A stretch of 38,269 bases of DNA, taken from a virus. The notes beneath the pieces were generated by a model that saw only the letters and a program-made list of their open reading frames with translations, was not told where the DNA came from and ran no database searches. Shown in pieces: positions 1 to 4,745 of the stretch (the stretch's first letter is position 1; each line of letters starts with the position of its first letter). Position numbers and translations under genes: made by a program. The stretch lies in IMG/VR virus record IMGVR_UViG_3300027734_000151, positions 1 through 38,269 of that record. One strand, given 5' to 3'.

Positions 1-90
1 GACAGATTGTCAGGTGACAGATTGTCAGGTGACAGATTGTCAGGTGACAGATTGTCAGGTGACAGATTGTCAGGTGACAGATTGTCAGGT
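1..90. repeat. 15-bp tandem repeat array of TGACA-N3-TGTCA palindromes
   Basis: Six perfect head-to-tail copies of GACAGATTGTCAGGT. Read as protein-binding sites, each period contains the dyad TGACA-gat-TGTCA, and dyads are separated by two G. After the last copy the motif degenerates to TGACC. The window's final bases (38253-38269) fall in the same repeat, so the array spans the contig junction and its true copy number is unknown. Possible roles are replication iterons, an operator cluster or a packaging/terminal site; the sequence does not decide between them. Confidence 0.95.
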
Positions 91-506
91 GACCTTTCGG
101 CGTTTTGGGTCACGCCCATATACCTATGCGTTGCGCGCATAGCAGCCAGGCCTCTGGCGCATAGGTCGCCGGGCACATGCGCCTCCCGTGCCCTTGGGGC
201 TTTGGGTCATTTCGGCGGTTTAGTCACGGGAAAAAACTTGAGGCGCCGCTTCGTGCGCCGGTCGGTGCGGTATCAGGATACCTATATTTTCCTTCCCCAG
301 AATATATAGAGAATAATAGACACTATAGCCGAAACCCGCGTTGGCGCGTTTGGGTGTCGACCATAGCCGAAACCATAGCCGTGTGCGGCGCCGTGATATG
401 CGCCGCACGCATACCAGGGTTGCAAAAATAGCATTACTCAATTTCAAAAACCCTGCTACATTAAATCCAACAGCGCACGGGGCGCTGGCAACCAGAGGAC
501 TAGACC
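91..506. other. non-coding leader/control region
   Basis: About 415 bases without a supportable gene. It holds inverted repeats: CTATGCG (124-130) with CGCATAG (136-142), a second CGCATAGG at 158-165 that could pair with the same arm, GGTATC-ag-GATACC (269-282), and GTGCGGCGC (383-391) with GCGCCGCAC (400-408). An AT-rich stretch runs at about 283-330. The string 'atagccgaaacc' occurs twice at about 325-376, followed by a third partial copy. 'tttgggtca' occurs twice (near 104 and 203). The region ends in promoter P1. With the repeat array it is a candidate origin or control region. Confidence 0.6.
409..462 (+). promoter_or_regulatory. promoter P1 with upstream dyad
   Basis: An imperfect dyad GCATACCAGGGTTGC (409-423) is followed after 10 nt by a -35-like TTACTC (434-439), a 17-nt spacer and -10 TACATT (457-462) preceded by TGC (extended -10). 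It lies 45 nt before the first gene. The geometry is identical to P2, P3 and P4, which is the main support. Confidence 0.7.
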
Positions 507-701
507 ATGGCAAACATCTGGGAAAACACTTACAGCGGCAACACCGCGCACTACTACGCAACGCGCAAGCGCAAGGCTGTGATCATCGGTGTGAACAGCG
601 ATATCACCTTTGCTAACCGCATCGCCGAAATCGAAGTGTCCGGCAAAATTGAAGCGCGCAAGGTCGCGGCGCAATACAACGCCAAGCCTTGGAATTTCTG
701 A
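507..701 (+). CDS. small hypothetical protein (64 aa), first early gene
   Basis: I do not recognise the family. The protein is basic and has no obvious membrane segment. The start is set by the repeated block 'accagaggactagaccATG', with AGAGGA as Shine-Dalgarno seven nucleotides from ATG. It is the first gene downstream of promoter P1 and of the repeat array. Its TGA stop is followed at once by the first of the eight intergenic hairpins (703-742). Position and size suggest an early host-takeover gene, which is inference only. Confidence 0.75.
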   Translation: MANIWENTYSGNTAHYYATRKRKAVIIGVNSDITFANRIAEIEVSGKIEARKVAAQYNAKPWNF

Positions 702-702
702 C

Positions 703-742
703 GGACTACCGTGCGGCGCCGCAAGGCGCCGCACCATAGTTT
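703..742 (+). other. intergenic hairpin H1 (GCAA loop)
   Basis: The inner stem GTGCGGCGCC (711-720) pairs perfectly with GGCGCCGCAC (725-734) across a GCAA (GNRA-type) tetraloop. A CC/CA internal loop separates it from an outer stem ACTA/TAGT, extendable by G-U pairs. It begins directly after a TGA stop and has no U-tract, so it is not a typical intrinsic terminator. First of eight related elements. Confidence 0.85.
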
Positions 743-773
743 GCCAGTACCACCACAACCAGAGGACTAGACC

Positions 774-857
774 ATGAAACGCTCACAAATTATCGGACGC
801 TATGCCGCCATTGCTGGCGCCGCCATCTTGCTCACTGTTCTGATTGCGGGGCTTTGA
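774..857 (+). CDS. membrane microprotein (27 aa)
   Basis: A tiny gene supported by the strong shared start block (accagaggactagaccATG). The protein has a short basic N-terminus (MKRSQIIGR) and then one hydrophobic span (AAIAGAAILLTVLIAGL) that runs to the C-terminus, so it should be a single-span inner-membrane microprotein, N-terminus probably in the cytoplasm. Its stop is two bases before the next start (860). Function unknown; phage proteins of this kind can be holin-like, superinfection-exclusion or host-modulating, but nothing here decides. Confidence 0.6.
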   Translation: MKRSQIIGRYAAIAGAAILLTVLIAGL

Positions 858-859
858 CC

Positions 860-982
860 ATGACCCGTATACAGCGATACCACCGCAACCATGACCGCCT
901 CGCCATTGCAGCCGCCACCATTGCAACCATCGCCATGGCGGCGTTCGACGGCGCCGTAGCCTACGCATGGTGGCTGTCATGA
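860..982 (+). CDS. membrane microprotein (40 aa)
   Basis: An Arg/His-rich N-terminus (MTRIQRYHRNHDR) is followed by an Ala-rich hydrophobic span of about 25 residues ending in YAWWLS, consistent with one membrane helix. It lies between two coupled genes: the start is two bases after the previous stop and the end overlaps the next start as ATGA (979-982). It has no separate strong ribosome site, so translation probably depends on coupling. No family recognised. Confidence 0.55.
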   Translation: MTRIQRYHRNHDRLAIAAATIATIAMAAFDGAVAYAWWLS

Positions 983-1125
983 CTGTAAACTATGACGGGT
1001 TTCTCATTCGCAAACATGGCCGCGAATATGGCGTTTATGATTGGGACTATGAAAGCGAGGCCCTTGTATTTGTGGCGCCGTCTATTAGCGCCGCAAGGGC
1101 TTGGATCGACCGGCGCAACGCCTGA
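979..1125 (+). CDS. small hypothetical protein (48 aa)
   Basis: Starts in a four-base ATGA overlap with the preceding microprotein gene and ends just before hairpin H2. The protein is soluble-looking and rich in aromatic and acidic residues (YGVYDWDYES), with a C-terminal segment SISAARAWIDRRNA likely to be helical. The pattern of a stained beta-rich start and helical end is common in tiny phage proteins, but I recognise no family. Existence rests on coupling, the stop-hairpin junction shared with neighbours and normal amino-acid composition. Confidence 0.6.
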   Translation: MTVNYDGFLIRKHGREYGVYDWDYESEALVFVAPSISAARAWIDRRNA

Positions 1126-1126
1126 C

Positions 1127-1166
1127 GGTCTACCGTGCGGCCGCGCAAGCGGCCGCACCATAGACC
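1127..1166 (+). other. intergenic hairpin H2 (GCAA loop)
   Basis: Outer stem GGTCTA (1127-1132) with TAGACC (1161-1166); CC/CA internal loop; perfect inner stem GTGCGGCCGC (1135-1144) with GCGGCCGCAC (1149-1158); GCAA tetraloop. Compared with H1, the inner stem is rearranged on both arms so that pairing is kept. Confidence 0.88.
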
Positions 1167-1184
1167 ACCAGCCATGCGCCGCGC

Positions 1185-1238
1185 GCATACCAGGTATGCA
1201 ATCTTTGCGTTACTCATTCGCACCAACACTGCTACATT
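1185..1238 (+). promoter_or_regulatory. promoter P2 with perfect 15-bp operator
   Basis: The operator GCATACC-A-GGTATGC (1185-1199) is a perfect inverted repeat. Ten bases later come TTACTC (1210-1215), a 17-nt spacer and TACATT (1233-1238) with an extended TGC. ATG of the next gene is 30 nt downstream of the -10 element. This is the best-conserved of four copies. Confidence 0.75.
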
Positions 1239-1267
1239 AAATCCAACACCAACCAGAGGACTAGACC

Positions 1268-1501
1268 ATGACATACGATATCGAGATGACGGACACCTTC
1301 GGAGGCGAGGCAAACTATTGCTGGGTAAAGCGCGACGAAATAGACGCGCCTGATACCCTGTCACGCCTCGCCTTAGTGCGCCGTGCCAAGGGCCTGATGG
1401 GCCTTAACGGCGTGCGGTGCCGCACATACGACCATGGCGACATGATTGAGATACGCCCATACGGCGCCTGTATCGTGGTGTTTATTCAGCACCGCTATTG
1501 A
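1268..1501 (+). CDS. conserved small phage protein (77 aa), function unknown
   Basis: The N-terminus (MTYDIEMTDTFGGEANYCWV) resembles, from memory, a widespread family of small phage proteins with a TDTFGGEANY motif; no function is known to me. The protein looks mixed alpha/beta and has a hydrophobic C-terminal strand (ACIVVFIQHRY). The start is fixed by the shared ribosome block, and promoter P2 lies directly upstream, so it is probably the first gene of its own transcript. Hairpin H3 follows the stop without a gap. Confidence 0.8.
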   Translation: MTYDIEMTDTFGGEANYCWVKRDEIDAPDTLSRLALVRRAKGLMGLNGVRCRTYDHGDMIEIRPYGACIVVFIQHRY

Positions 1502-1502
1502 C

Positions 1503-1544
1503 GGTCTACCGTGCGGCGCTCTAGCGGGCGCCGCACCATAGACC
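1503..1544 (+). other. intergenic hairpin H3
   Basis: Outer stem GGTCTA (1503-1508)/TAGACC (1539-1544), CC/CA internal loop, inner stem GTGCGGCGC (1511-1519)/GCGCCGCAC (1528-1536) and an eight-base loop. Identical over 42 bases to H7 (3379-3420). Confidence 0.88.
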
Positions 1545-1576
1545 GCCAGCGTGCGGCACAACCAGAGGACTAGACC

Positions 1577-1849
1577 ATGAAAATAGAAACTATTTCAGAT
1601 TTCCGCCGTGCAATGCTTGTCGGACCGTATGCTTGGCCGGGTGGGTACCCCACATACTTCTACACCGCTGACGGCGCCGTTCTGTCTTTTGACGCCGCGC
1701 GCCTTGAGCGCCGCAATATCCTAGAGGCCATTGCCAGCAATGACGCGCGTAGTGGTTGGCGTATCGCTGGCATGGATATTAACTATGACGATACTGAAAT
1801 GGTATGCGACCATACGGGCGTACCTATCCCGTCAGCCTATGAAGCCTGA
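1577..1849 (+). CDS. conserved small phage protein (90 aa), function unknown
   Basis: Contains GPYAWPGGYPTYFYTADGAVLSF near the N-terminus and SGWRIAGMDINYDD...CDHTGVPIPSAYE near the C-terminus. I remember this arrangement (proline-rich GPYAWPGGYP start, C-terminal CxH-x-G) from hypothetical proteins in many unrelated phages; its function is unknown to me. Only one C-x-x-H pair is visible here, so a complete zinc site is not evident. The start is set by the shared ribosome block, and hairpin H4 follows immediately. Confidence 0.85.
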   Translation: MKIETISDFRRAMLVGPYAWPGGYPTYFYTADGAVLSFDAARLERRNILEAIASNDARSGWRIAGMDINYDDTEMVCDHTGVPIPSAYEA

Positions 1850-1850
1850 C

Positions 1851-1891
1851 GGTCTACCGTGGCGGGCGCCAAACGCCCGCCACCATAGACC
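1851..1891 (+). other. intergenic hairpin H4
   Basis: Outer GGTCTA/TAGACC, CC/CA internal loop, inner stem GTGGCGGGCG (1859-1868)/CGCCCGCCAC (1874-1883), loop CCAAA. Identical to H8 (4277-4317). The inner stem differs from H1-H3 at several paired positions with matching changes on both arms. Confidence 0.88.
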
Positions 1892-1916
1892 GCCAGAGTC
1901 CAGGCCCGCGCGTAGC

Positions 1917-1970
1917 GCATGGCTGGTATGCAAAAATAACGTTACACAATATCCTACACGCCTGTAAGAT
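1917..1970 (+). promoter_or_regulatory. promoter P3 with upstream dyad
   Basis: The dyad GCATGGCTGGTATGC (1917-1931) is the exact reverse complement of the P4 dyad. Ten bases later come TTACAC (1942-1947), a 17-nt spacer and TAAGAT (1965-1970). The next ATG is 31 nt downstream. Confidence 0.68.
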
Positions 1971-2000
1971 AGGCGCGCCAACCAACCAGAGGACTAGACC

Positions 2001-2258
2001 ATGGGCAAGTATCTGATAATCCGCACGGACACCAAAATAGTAAAGGGATGCGCGCGGCACACGGACCGGGTTATGAAGCGCCTGCATATGCCAGACGTAG
2101 ACGATAGTGTTGTGGGTTCCTACATGCGGCAATTCGACGATATCGTAATGACGGCGCGCGGCTATTGTCGCGTTGAACGGCGCGGGTTCTACATTACCAT
2201 AGTAGACGCCAAGGGGCAGAATATCTGGGGATGCGACGTCGAAGGCACGCATTACTGA
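2001..2258 (+). CDS. hypothetical protein (85 aa)
   Basis: Not recognised. The protein has a strand-like start (MGKYLIIRTDTKIVKG), a central helical segment (HTDRVMKRLHM) and a C-terminal beta-rich part (RGFYITIVDAKGQNIWG). The start is fixed by the shared ribosome block and promoter P3 lies directly upstream. Unlike its neighbours it is not followed by the GGTCTA hairpin. Instead its TGA stop forms the first bases of a pair of TGACA-N3-TGTCA dyads (2256-2283), the same half-sites as the terminal repeat array. Confidence 0.75.
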   Translation: MGKYLIIRTDTKIVKGCARHTDRVMKRLHMPDVDDSVVGSYMRQFDDIVMTARGYCRVERRGFYITIVDAKGQNIWGCDVEGTHY

Positions 2259-2283
2259 CAAACTGTCAACTGACAAACTGTCA
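2256..2283. promoter_or_regulatory. two TGACA-N3-TGTCA dyads, 15-bp spacing
   Basis: TGACA-aac-TGTCA (2256-2268) and the same again (2271-2283), separated by two bases. Half-sites and the 15-bp period match the array at 1-90, but the central triplet is aac instead of gat and the linker differs. It overlaps a stop codon and lies just upstream of promoter P4. Confidence 0.85.
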
Positions 2284-2305
2284 GAGGTCCAGGCATGCGT
2301 TTTAC

Positions 2306-2359
2306 GCATACCAGCCATGCAATAATACGTCTGGTGCGAGTGTCGGAAAGTGCTATACT
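2306..2359 (+). promoter_or_regulatory. promoter P4 with upstream dyad
   Basis: The dyad GCATACCAGCCATGC (2306-2320) is followed after 10 nt by a weak -35 region (CTGGTG, 2331-2336), a 17-nt spacer and a near-consensus extended -10, TGC-TATACT (2354-2359). The -10 element is the strongest of the set and the -35 the weakest. ATG is 46 nt downstream of the -10. Confidence 0.7.
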
Positions 2360-2404
2360 TTATCTAACAGCGCAAGAAAGCGCCGCCAATCAGGAGACTA
2401 GACC

Positions 2405-2602
2405 ATGGCAGACATTCACGTTCTACGGCACACAAATGGCGGCCGCCATTTTGTCGTCAAGGTAGTGACAGAAGAAATCTCGCATCAGGTAGACAAGCGG
2501 CTATTGTCGTTAATCGTCGCGGGCGCGCAAACGCAAGGCTTGACGGTTTATTGCGATACCTACCAGCGTTATTTGGCAGGGTCCGTAGACCAGATGCGTT
2601 GA
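2405..2602 (+). CDS. small hypothetical protein (65 aa), paralogue of the next gene
   Basis: Preceded by a variant of the shared ribosome block (caggagactagaccATG). The protein aligns by eye with the product of 2664-2858: both start M-x-DI, carry NG followed by F-x-V, then a L-[IV]-VAGA core, VY, an R-Y-L-x-G motif and a final D. This suggests a tandem duplication with strong divergence. No family or function recognised. Promoter P4 lies directly upstream and hairpin H5 follows. Confidence 0.75.
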   Translation: MADIHVLRHTNGGRHFVVKVVTEEISHQVDKRLLSLIVAGAQTQGLTVYCDTYQRYLAGSVDQMR

Positions 2603-2604
2603 CA

Positions 2605-2643
2605 GACTACCGTCCGGCGCCCGCGCGGCGCCGGACCATAGTC
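2605..2643 (+). other. intergenic hairpin H5, compensatory variant
   Basis: Outer stem GACTA (2605-2609)/TAGTC (2639-2643) replaces GGTCTA/TAGACC. The inner stem GTCCGGCGCC (2612-2621) pairs with GGCGCCGGAC (2627-2636). CC/CA internal loop kept. Both stems changed on both arms, which argues that structure is selected. Confidence 0.88.
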
Positions 2644-2663
2644 CGGCAACCGGAGAAACTACC

Positions 2664-2858
2664 ATGCCTGACATTACCATAGCCCGTGCTTCAAACGGCG
2701 TTGACTTCATTGTAGAGCGTGACGGCGCCGTTAGTATTGTGCCCCCTGCTATCATGACGCTTGTCGTGGCGGGCGCCAGCGCAAGCCGTCTTAGCGTGTA
2801 TGACGCAACCGGCGCCCGTTACCTGACCGGTACCCTTGACGAATTGCTTAACGGCTAG
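2664..2858 (+). CDS. small hypothetical protein (64 aa), paralogue of the previous gene
   Basis: Shares M-x-DI, NG-x-x-F-[VI]-V, LVVAGA, VYD and RYL-x-G-x-x-D with the 65-residue protein just upstream, so the two are tandem paralogues. Its ribosome site departs from the neighbours (ccggagaaactaccATG), with GGAG rather than AGAGGA. The stop codon TAG leads directly into the divergent hairpin H6. Function unknown. Confidence 0.75.
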   Translation: MPDITIARASNGVDFIVERDGAVSIVPPAIMTLVVAGASASRLSVYDATGARYLTGTLDELLNG

Positions 2859-2911
2859 GGCCTATCGTGCGGGCGCCACGGCGCCCGCATTATGGCCCTG
2901 GTATCTTTTTT
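2858..2911 (+). terminator. hairpin H6 plus T-tract, candidate terminator
   Basis: Outer stem GGGCC (2858-2862)/GGCCC (2894-2898), internal mismatch, inner stem GTGCGGGCGC (2867-2876)/GCGCCCGCAT (2881-2890). Six T follow at 2906-2911, seven bases after the stem. It is the only member of the hairpin family with a T-run, so intrinsic termination is plausible here. Confidence 0.65.
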
Positions 2912-2957
2912 CTAACGCTGGCATTATGCCAACACCAACCAACCAGAGGACTAGACC

Positions 2958-3377
2958 ATGACATGCTATCGTGAGTTTCCAGACTTTCCGGCCGCCGATA
3001 TGCCCGCCCTTCCAGAGGGCTGGATTGACACTAGTTACCACAATGACGCTTGCCCTTGTTACACCAGCCCTGACGGCGTAGTCATATGGATTGACTACGT
3101 AGACCCGGCGCAACGGGAGTTTCCCGGCCAAGCGCGCTTTGCGGTCACCTATCTAGACGCTGATGGCTGTCATCTGGTTGACGACACAACGCTAGACTTC
3201 GACACCTTCCAAGCGGCGCTAGATCACGCCGCCATGGGTAACACCAGCACCGAACGCCTGCTAGAGGCTATCCATGAAAGCGAGTTTAATTTCTGGGTAC
3301 GCGACTACGGCGAGGCGCACGCGCAAGCTATGGCTGACGCCGCTGTAGCGCGTGAAAAGGCCAAGCGCAACGCCTGA
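2958..3377 (+). CDS. hypothetical protein (139 aa)
   Basis: One of the larger early-arm proteins and acidic overall. The N-terminal half looks beta-rich with a compact aromatic segment (MPALPEGWIDTSYHNDACPCY, then TSPDGVVIWIDYVDP), which resembles small single-domain proteins that form one sheet. The C-terminal half is predicted helical (FQAALDHAA..., AQAMADAAVAREKAK). No family recognised. The start is set by the shared block accagaggactagaccATG. H7 follows the TGA stop. Confidence 0.78.
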   Translation: MTCYREFPDFPAADMPALPEGWIDTSYHNDACPCYTSPDGVVIWIDYVDPAQREFPGQARFAVTYLDADGCHLVDDTTLDFDTFQAALDHAAMGNTSTERLLEAIHESEFNFWVRDYGEAHAQAMADAAVAREKAKRNA

Positions 3378-3378
3378 C

Positions 3379-3420
3379 GGTCTACCGTGCGGCGCTCTAG
3401 CGGGCGCCGCACCATAGACC
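3379..3420 (+). other. intergenic hairpin H7 (identical to H3)
   Basis: Same 42 bases as H3: GGTCTA/TAGACC outer stem, CC/CA internal loop, GTGCGGCGC/GCGCCGCAC inner stem. A 17-base palindrome CCCTTGTC-T-GACAAGGG (3429-3445) follows nine bases later and may form a second hairpin or a protein site. Confidence 0.88.
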
Positions 3421-3428
3421 GCCTATAA

Positions 3429-3445
3429 CCCTTGTCTGACAAGGG
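3429..3445. repeat. perfect palindrome CCCTTGTC-T-GACAAGGG
   Basis: Eight-base arms around one base. It contains TGTC and GACA half-sites in the opposite relative arrangement to the dyad arrays. Either an RNA hairpin or an operator; no T-tract follows. Confidence 0.7.
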
Positions 3446-3485
3446 CCAGGCCCTTCCATGCCTAAACCAACCAGAGGACTAGACC

Positions 3486-3824
3486 ATGACCGCATCAGAC
3501 TTGTTTGCCGCTCATTTTGTTGAGGCGGCGCTATTTGCCGATACGCCAGAAGAATATGAGGGCGAGGGCTTGTCAGAGGAATCCGACGCCCGCTTGCGCG
3601 CCTTTGCAACGGCGTTCTACGCCGCCCATCAAGATGACATAGACGCCTATTGCGAGGGCGTAGACGGCGCCGCACATGACCTCTGGTACACCCTGCTAGA
3701 CCATGGTTGCGGCTACTGGGAGCAAGACGACGACATATCCAAGCGCCTTGACGCCGCCGCTAAGGCGTTGGCAACCGTTTGCGGCCTATATGAAGGCGAC
3801 GATGGCCTATTGCATTGGGCCTAA
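3486..3824 (+). CDS. hypothetical acidic protein (112 aa)
   Basis: Strongly acidic and mainly helical by appearance (ESDARLRAFATAFYAAHQDDIDAYCEG). It is rich in Asp/Glu with several aromatic residues (HDLWYTLLDHGCGYWEQDDD). Acidic phage early proteins can mimic DNA or bind host enzymes, but no specific anti-restriction motif is visible. Start fixed by the shared ribosome block. The gene ends TAA, and a short AACT/AGTT inverted repeat and a TTGACA box follow. Confidence 0.75.
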   Translation: MTASDLFAAHFVEAALFADTPEEYEGEGLSEESDARLRAFATAFYAAHQDDIDAYCEGVDGAAHDLWYTLLDHGCGYWEQDDDISKRLDAAAKALATVCGLYEGDDGLLHWA

Positions 3825-3838
3825 CTGTTACTTTTTAG

Positions 3839-3868
3839 TTGACACTACCAGCCAAGCGCGGACAAAAT
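3839..3868 (+). promoter_or_regulatory. possible promoter (TTGACA box)
   Basis: A consensus -35 TTGACA (3839-3844) is followed after 17-18 nt by a poor -10 (acaaaat). No operator dyad like those of P1-P4. Low confidence. Confidence 0.3.
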
Positions 3869-3897
3869 GACCGCACCAACCACGGGAGACTAGGACC

Positions 3898-4275
3898 ATG
3901 ACCACGTACAACGGATGGACTAACTACGCCACATGGCGCGTTAACCTTGAAATTTTCGACGGTACCAGCGCCTCTGACCATATCGGGACCGGCGGACGTG
4001 ACCGCCTCACCTTGCTTATGGACACCTTGCGCGACACGGCGGAGGACCTGGTTTCCGAAACGGAAAACAGCCTCGCACGCGACTACGCGCTTGCGTTCAT
4101 GGAAGAGGTGAATTACCGCGAAATCGCCGAACATATGTTGGAGGATGAAGAGGAAGAGGAAGAGGAAGAGGAAGAGGAAGAGGAAGAGGAAGAAGGCACC
4201 ACGCTGGCGGACCCGCCCGCATCTATCGAGATTGAATGTTCGCCGTTTATAAAGGCGGCGCTAGGCGATAATTGA
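3898..4275 (+). CDS. WTNYATW-motif protein with poly-glutamate tract (125 aa)
   Basis: The N-terminus NGWTNYATWRVNLEIFDG matches a small-protein motif (W-T-N-x-x-T-W) that I know from many phages and plasmids; its role is unknown to me. A helical segment follows (RLTLLMDTLRDTAEDLVSE). Residues from about 84 contain about 16 consecutive Glu, encoded by alternating gaa/gag codons, a hexanucleotide tandem repeat at 4147-4194. The C-terminus after the tract (ADPPASIEIECSPFIKAALGD) is ordinary. The ribosome block is a variant (cgggagactaggaccATG). The Glu tract could vary in length by slippage. Confidence 0.8.
   Translation: MTTYNGWTNYATWRVNLEIFDGTSASDHIGTGGRDRLTLLMDTLRDTAEDLVSETENSLARDYALAFMEEVNYREIAEHMLEDEEEEEEEEEEEEEEEEGTTLADPPASIEIECSPFIKAALGDN
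4147..4194 (+). repeat. GAAGAG hexanucleotide repeat (poly-Glu coding)
   Basis: An uninterrupted purine tract of alternating gaa and gag codons inside the 125-aa protein gene. Alternating codons reduce a pure trinucleotide repeat but leave a six-base unit open to slippage by multiples of six, which keeps the frame. Confidence 0.9.
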
Positions 4276-4276
4276 C

Positions 4277-4317
4277 GGTCTACCGTGGCGGGCGCCAAAC
4301 GCCCGCCACCATAGACC
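4277..4317 (+). other. intergenic hairpin H8 (identical to H4)
   Basis: Same 41 bases as H4: GGTCTA/TAGACC outer stem, CC/CA internal loop, GTGGCGGGCG/CGCCCGCCAC inner stem, loop CCAAA. The next start block lies about 16 bases downstream. Confidence 0.88.
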
Positions 4318-4349
4318 GCCATGGGGCGGCACAACCAGAGGACTAGACC

Positions 4350-4745
4350 ATGCGAATTAATCTTAAAGACACGGACGCCGTGCGCGCGGCGCTTGCCGCC
4401 GTAAACGGCAGAGCGGAACGCCATGCCTATACTCTACCGTCCGAAATTGCGGCGGTAGCTTATGACGCCGAACGGGCGCTGGCGCGCTTGAACCTGTCTA
4501 AAAGCGCGCGGCGCGGCGCACGCTATGTGTCGCAATCCAGCGGCAATCTGCCCAAAGCCTACAAGTATAATGCTATCGGCACCGTCGTCACGTTAGAGCG
4601 GGGCGCAACGGCCTGGTTTATGGTGAACGTCGCGGCGTGTGATATCCGCCCCGGCGCGGCACCCTTCCAGCGGCTCACGTTGACGCCAGATCAGGACGCC
4701 GCCGCCGTGGCAGCGTTGCGTAAAGCCTATGGGGTGGCAGCATGA
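4350..4745 (+). CDS. hypothetical basic protein (131 aa)
   Basis: Starts at the last of the strong shared ribosome blocks (accagaggactagaccATG). The protein has an Ala-rich helical N-terminus, then a basic central segment (LNLSKSARRGARYVSQSSGNLPKAYKY) and a strand-rich region (IGTVVTLERGATAWFMVNVAACD). This could bind nucleic acid, but no known fold is evident. It is the first gene of a coupled run of five: its stop overlaps the next start as ATGA (4742-4745). Confidence 0.75.
   Translation: MRINLKDTDAVRAALAAVNGRAERHAYTLPSEIAAVAYDAERALARLNLSKSARRGARYVSQSSGNLPKAYKYNAIGTVVTLERGATAWFMVNVAACDIRPGAAPFQRLTLTPDQDAAAVAALRKAYGVAA

Noticed and set aside
1-90. CRISPR array
   Set aside because: Repeats are contiguous with no spacers and are only 15 bp long.
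7-309. Open frame MSGDRLSGDRL... on the plus strand
   Set aside because: It is a reading of the tandem repeat and the following non-coding region, without ribosome site or normal composition.
4113-4424. Minus-strand open frame with poly-serine
   Set aside because: It is the antisense of the poly-glutamate codons; no ribosome site.
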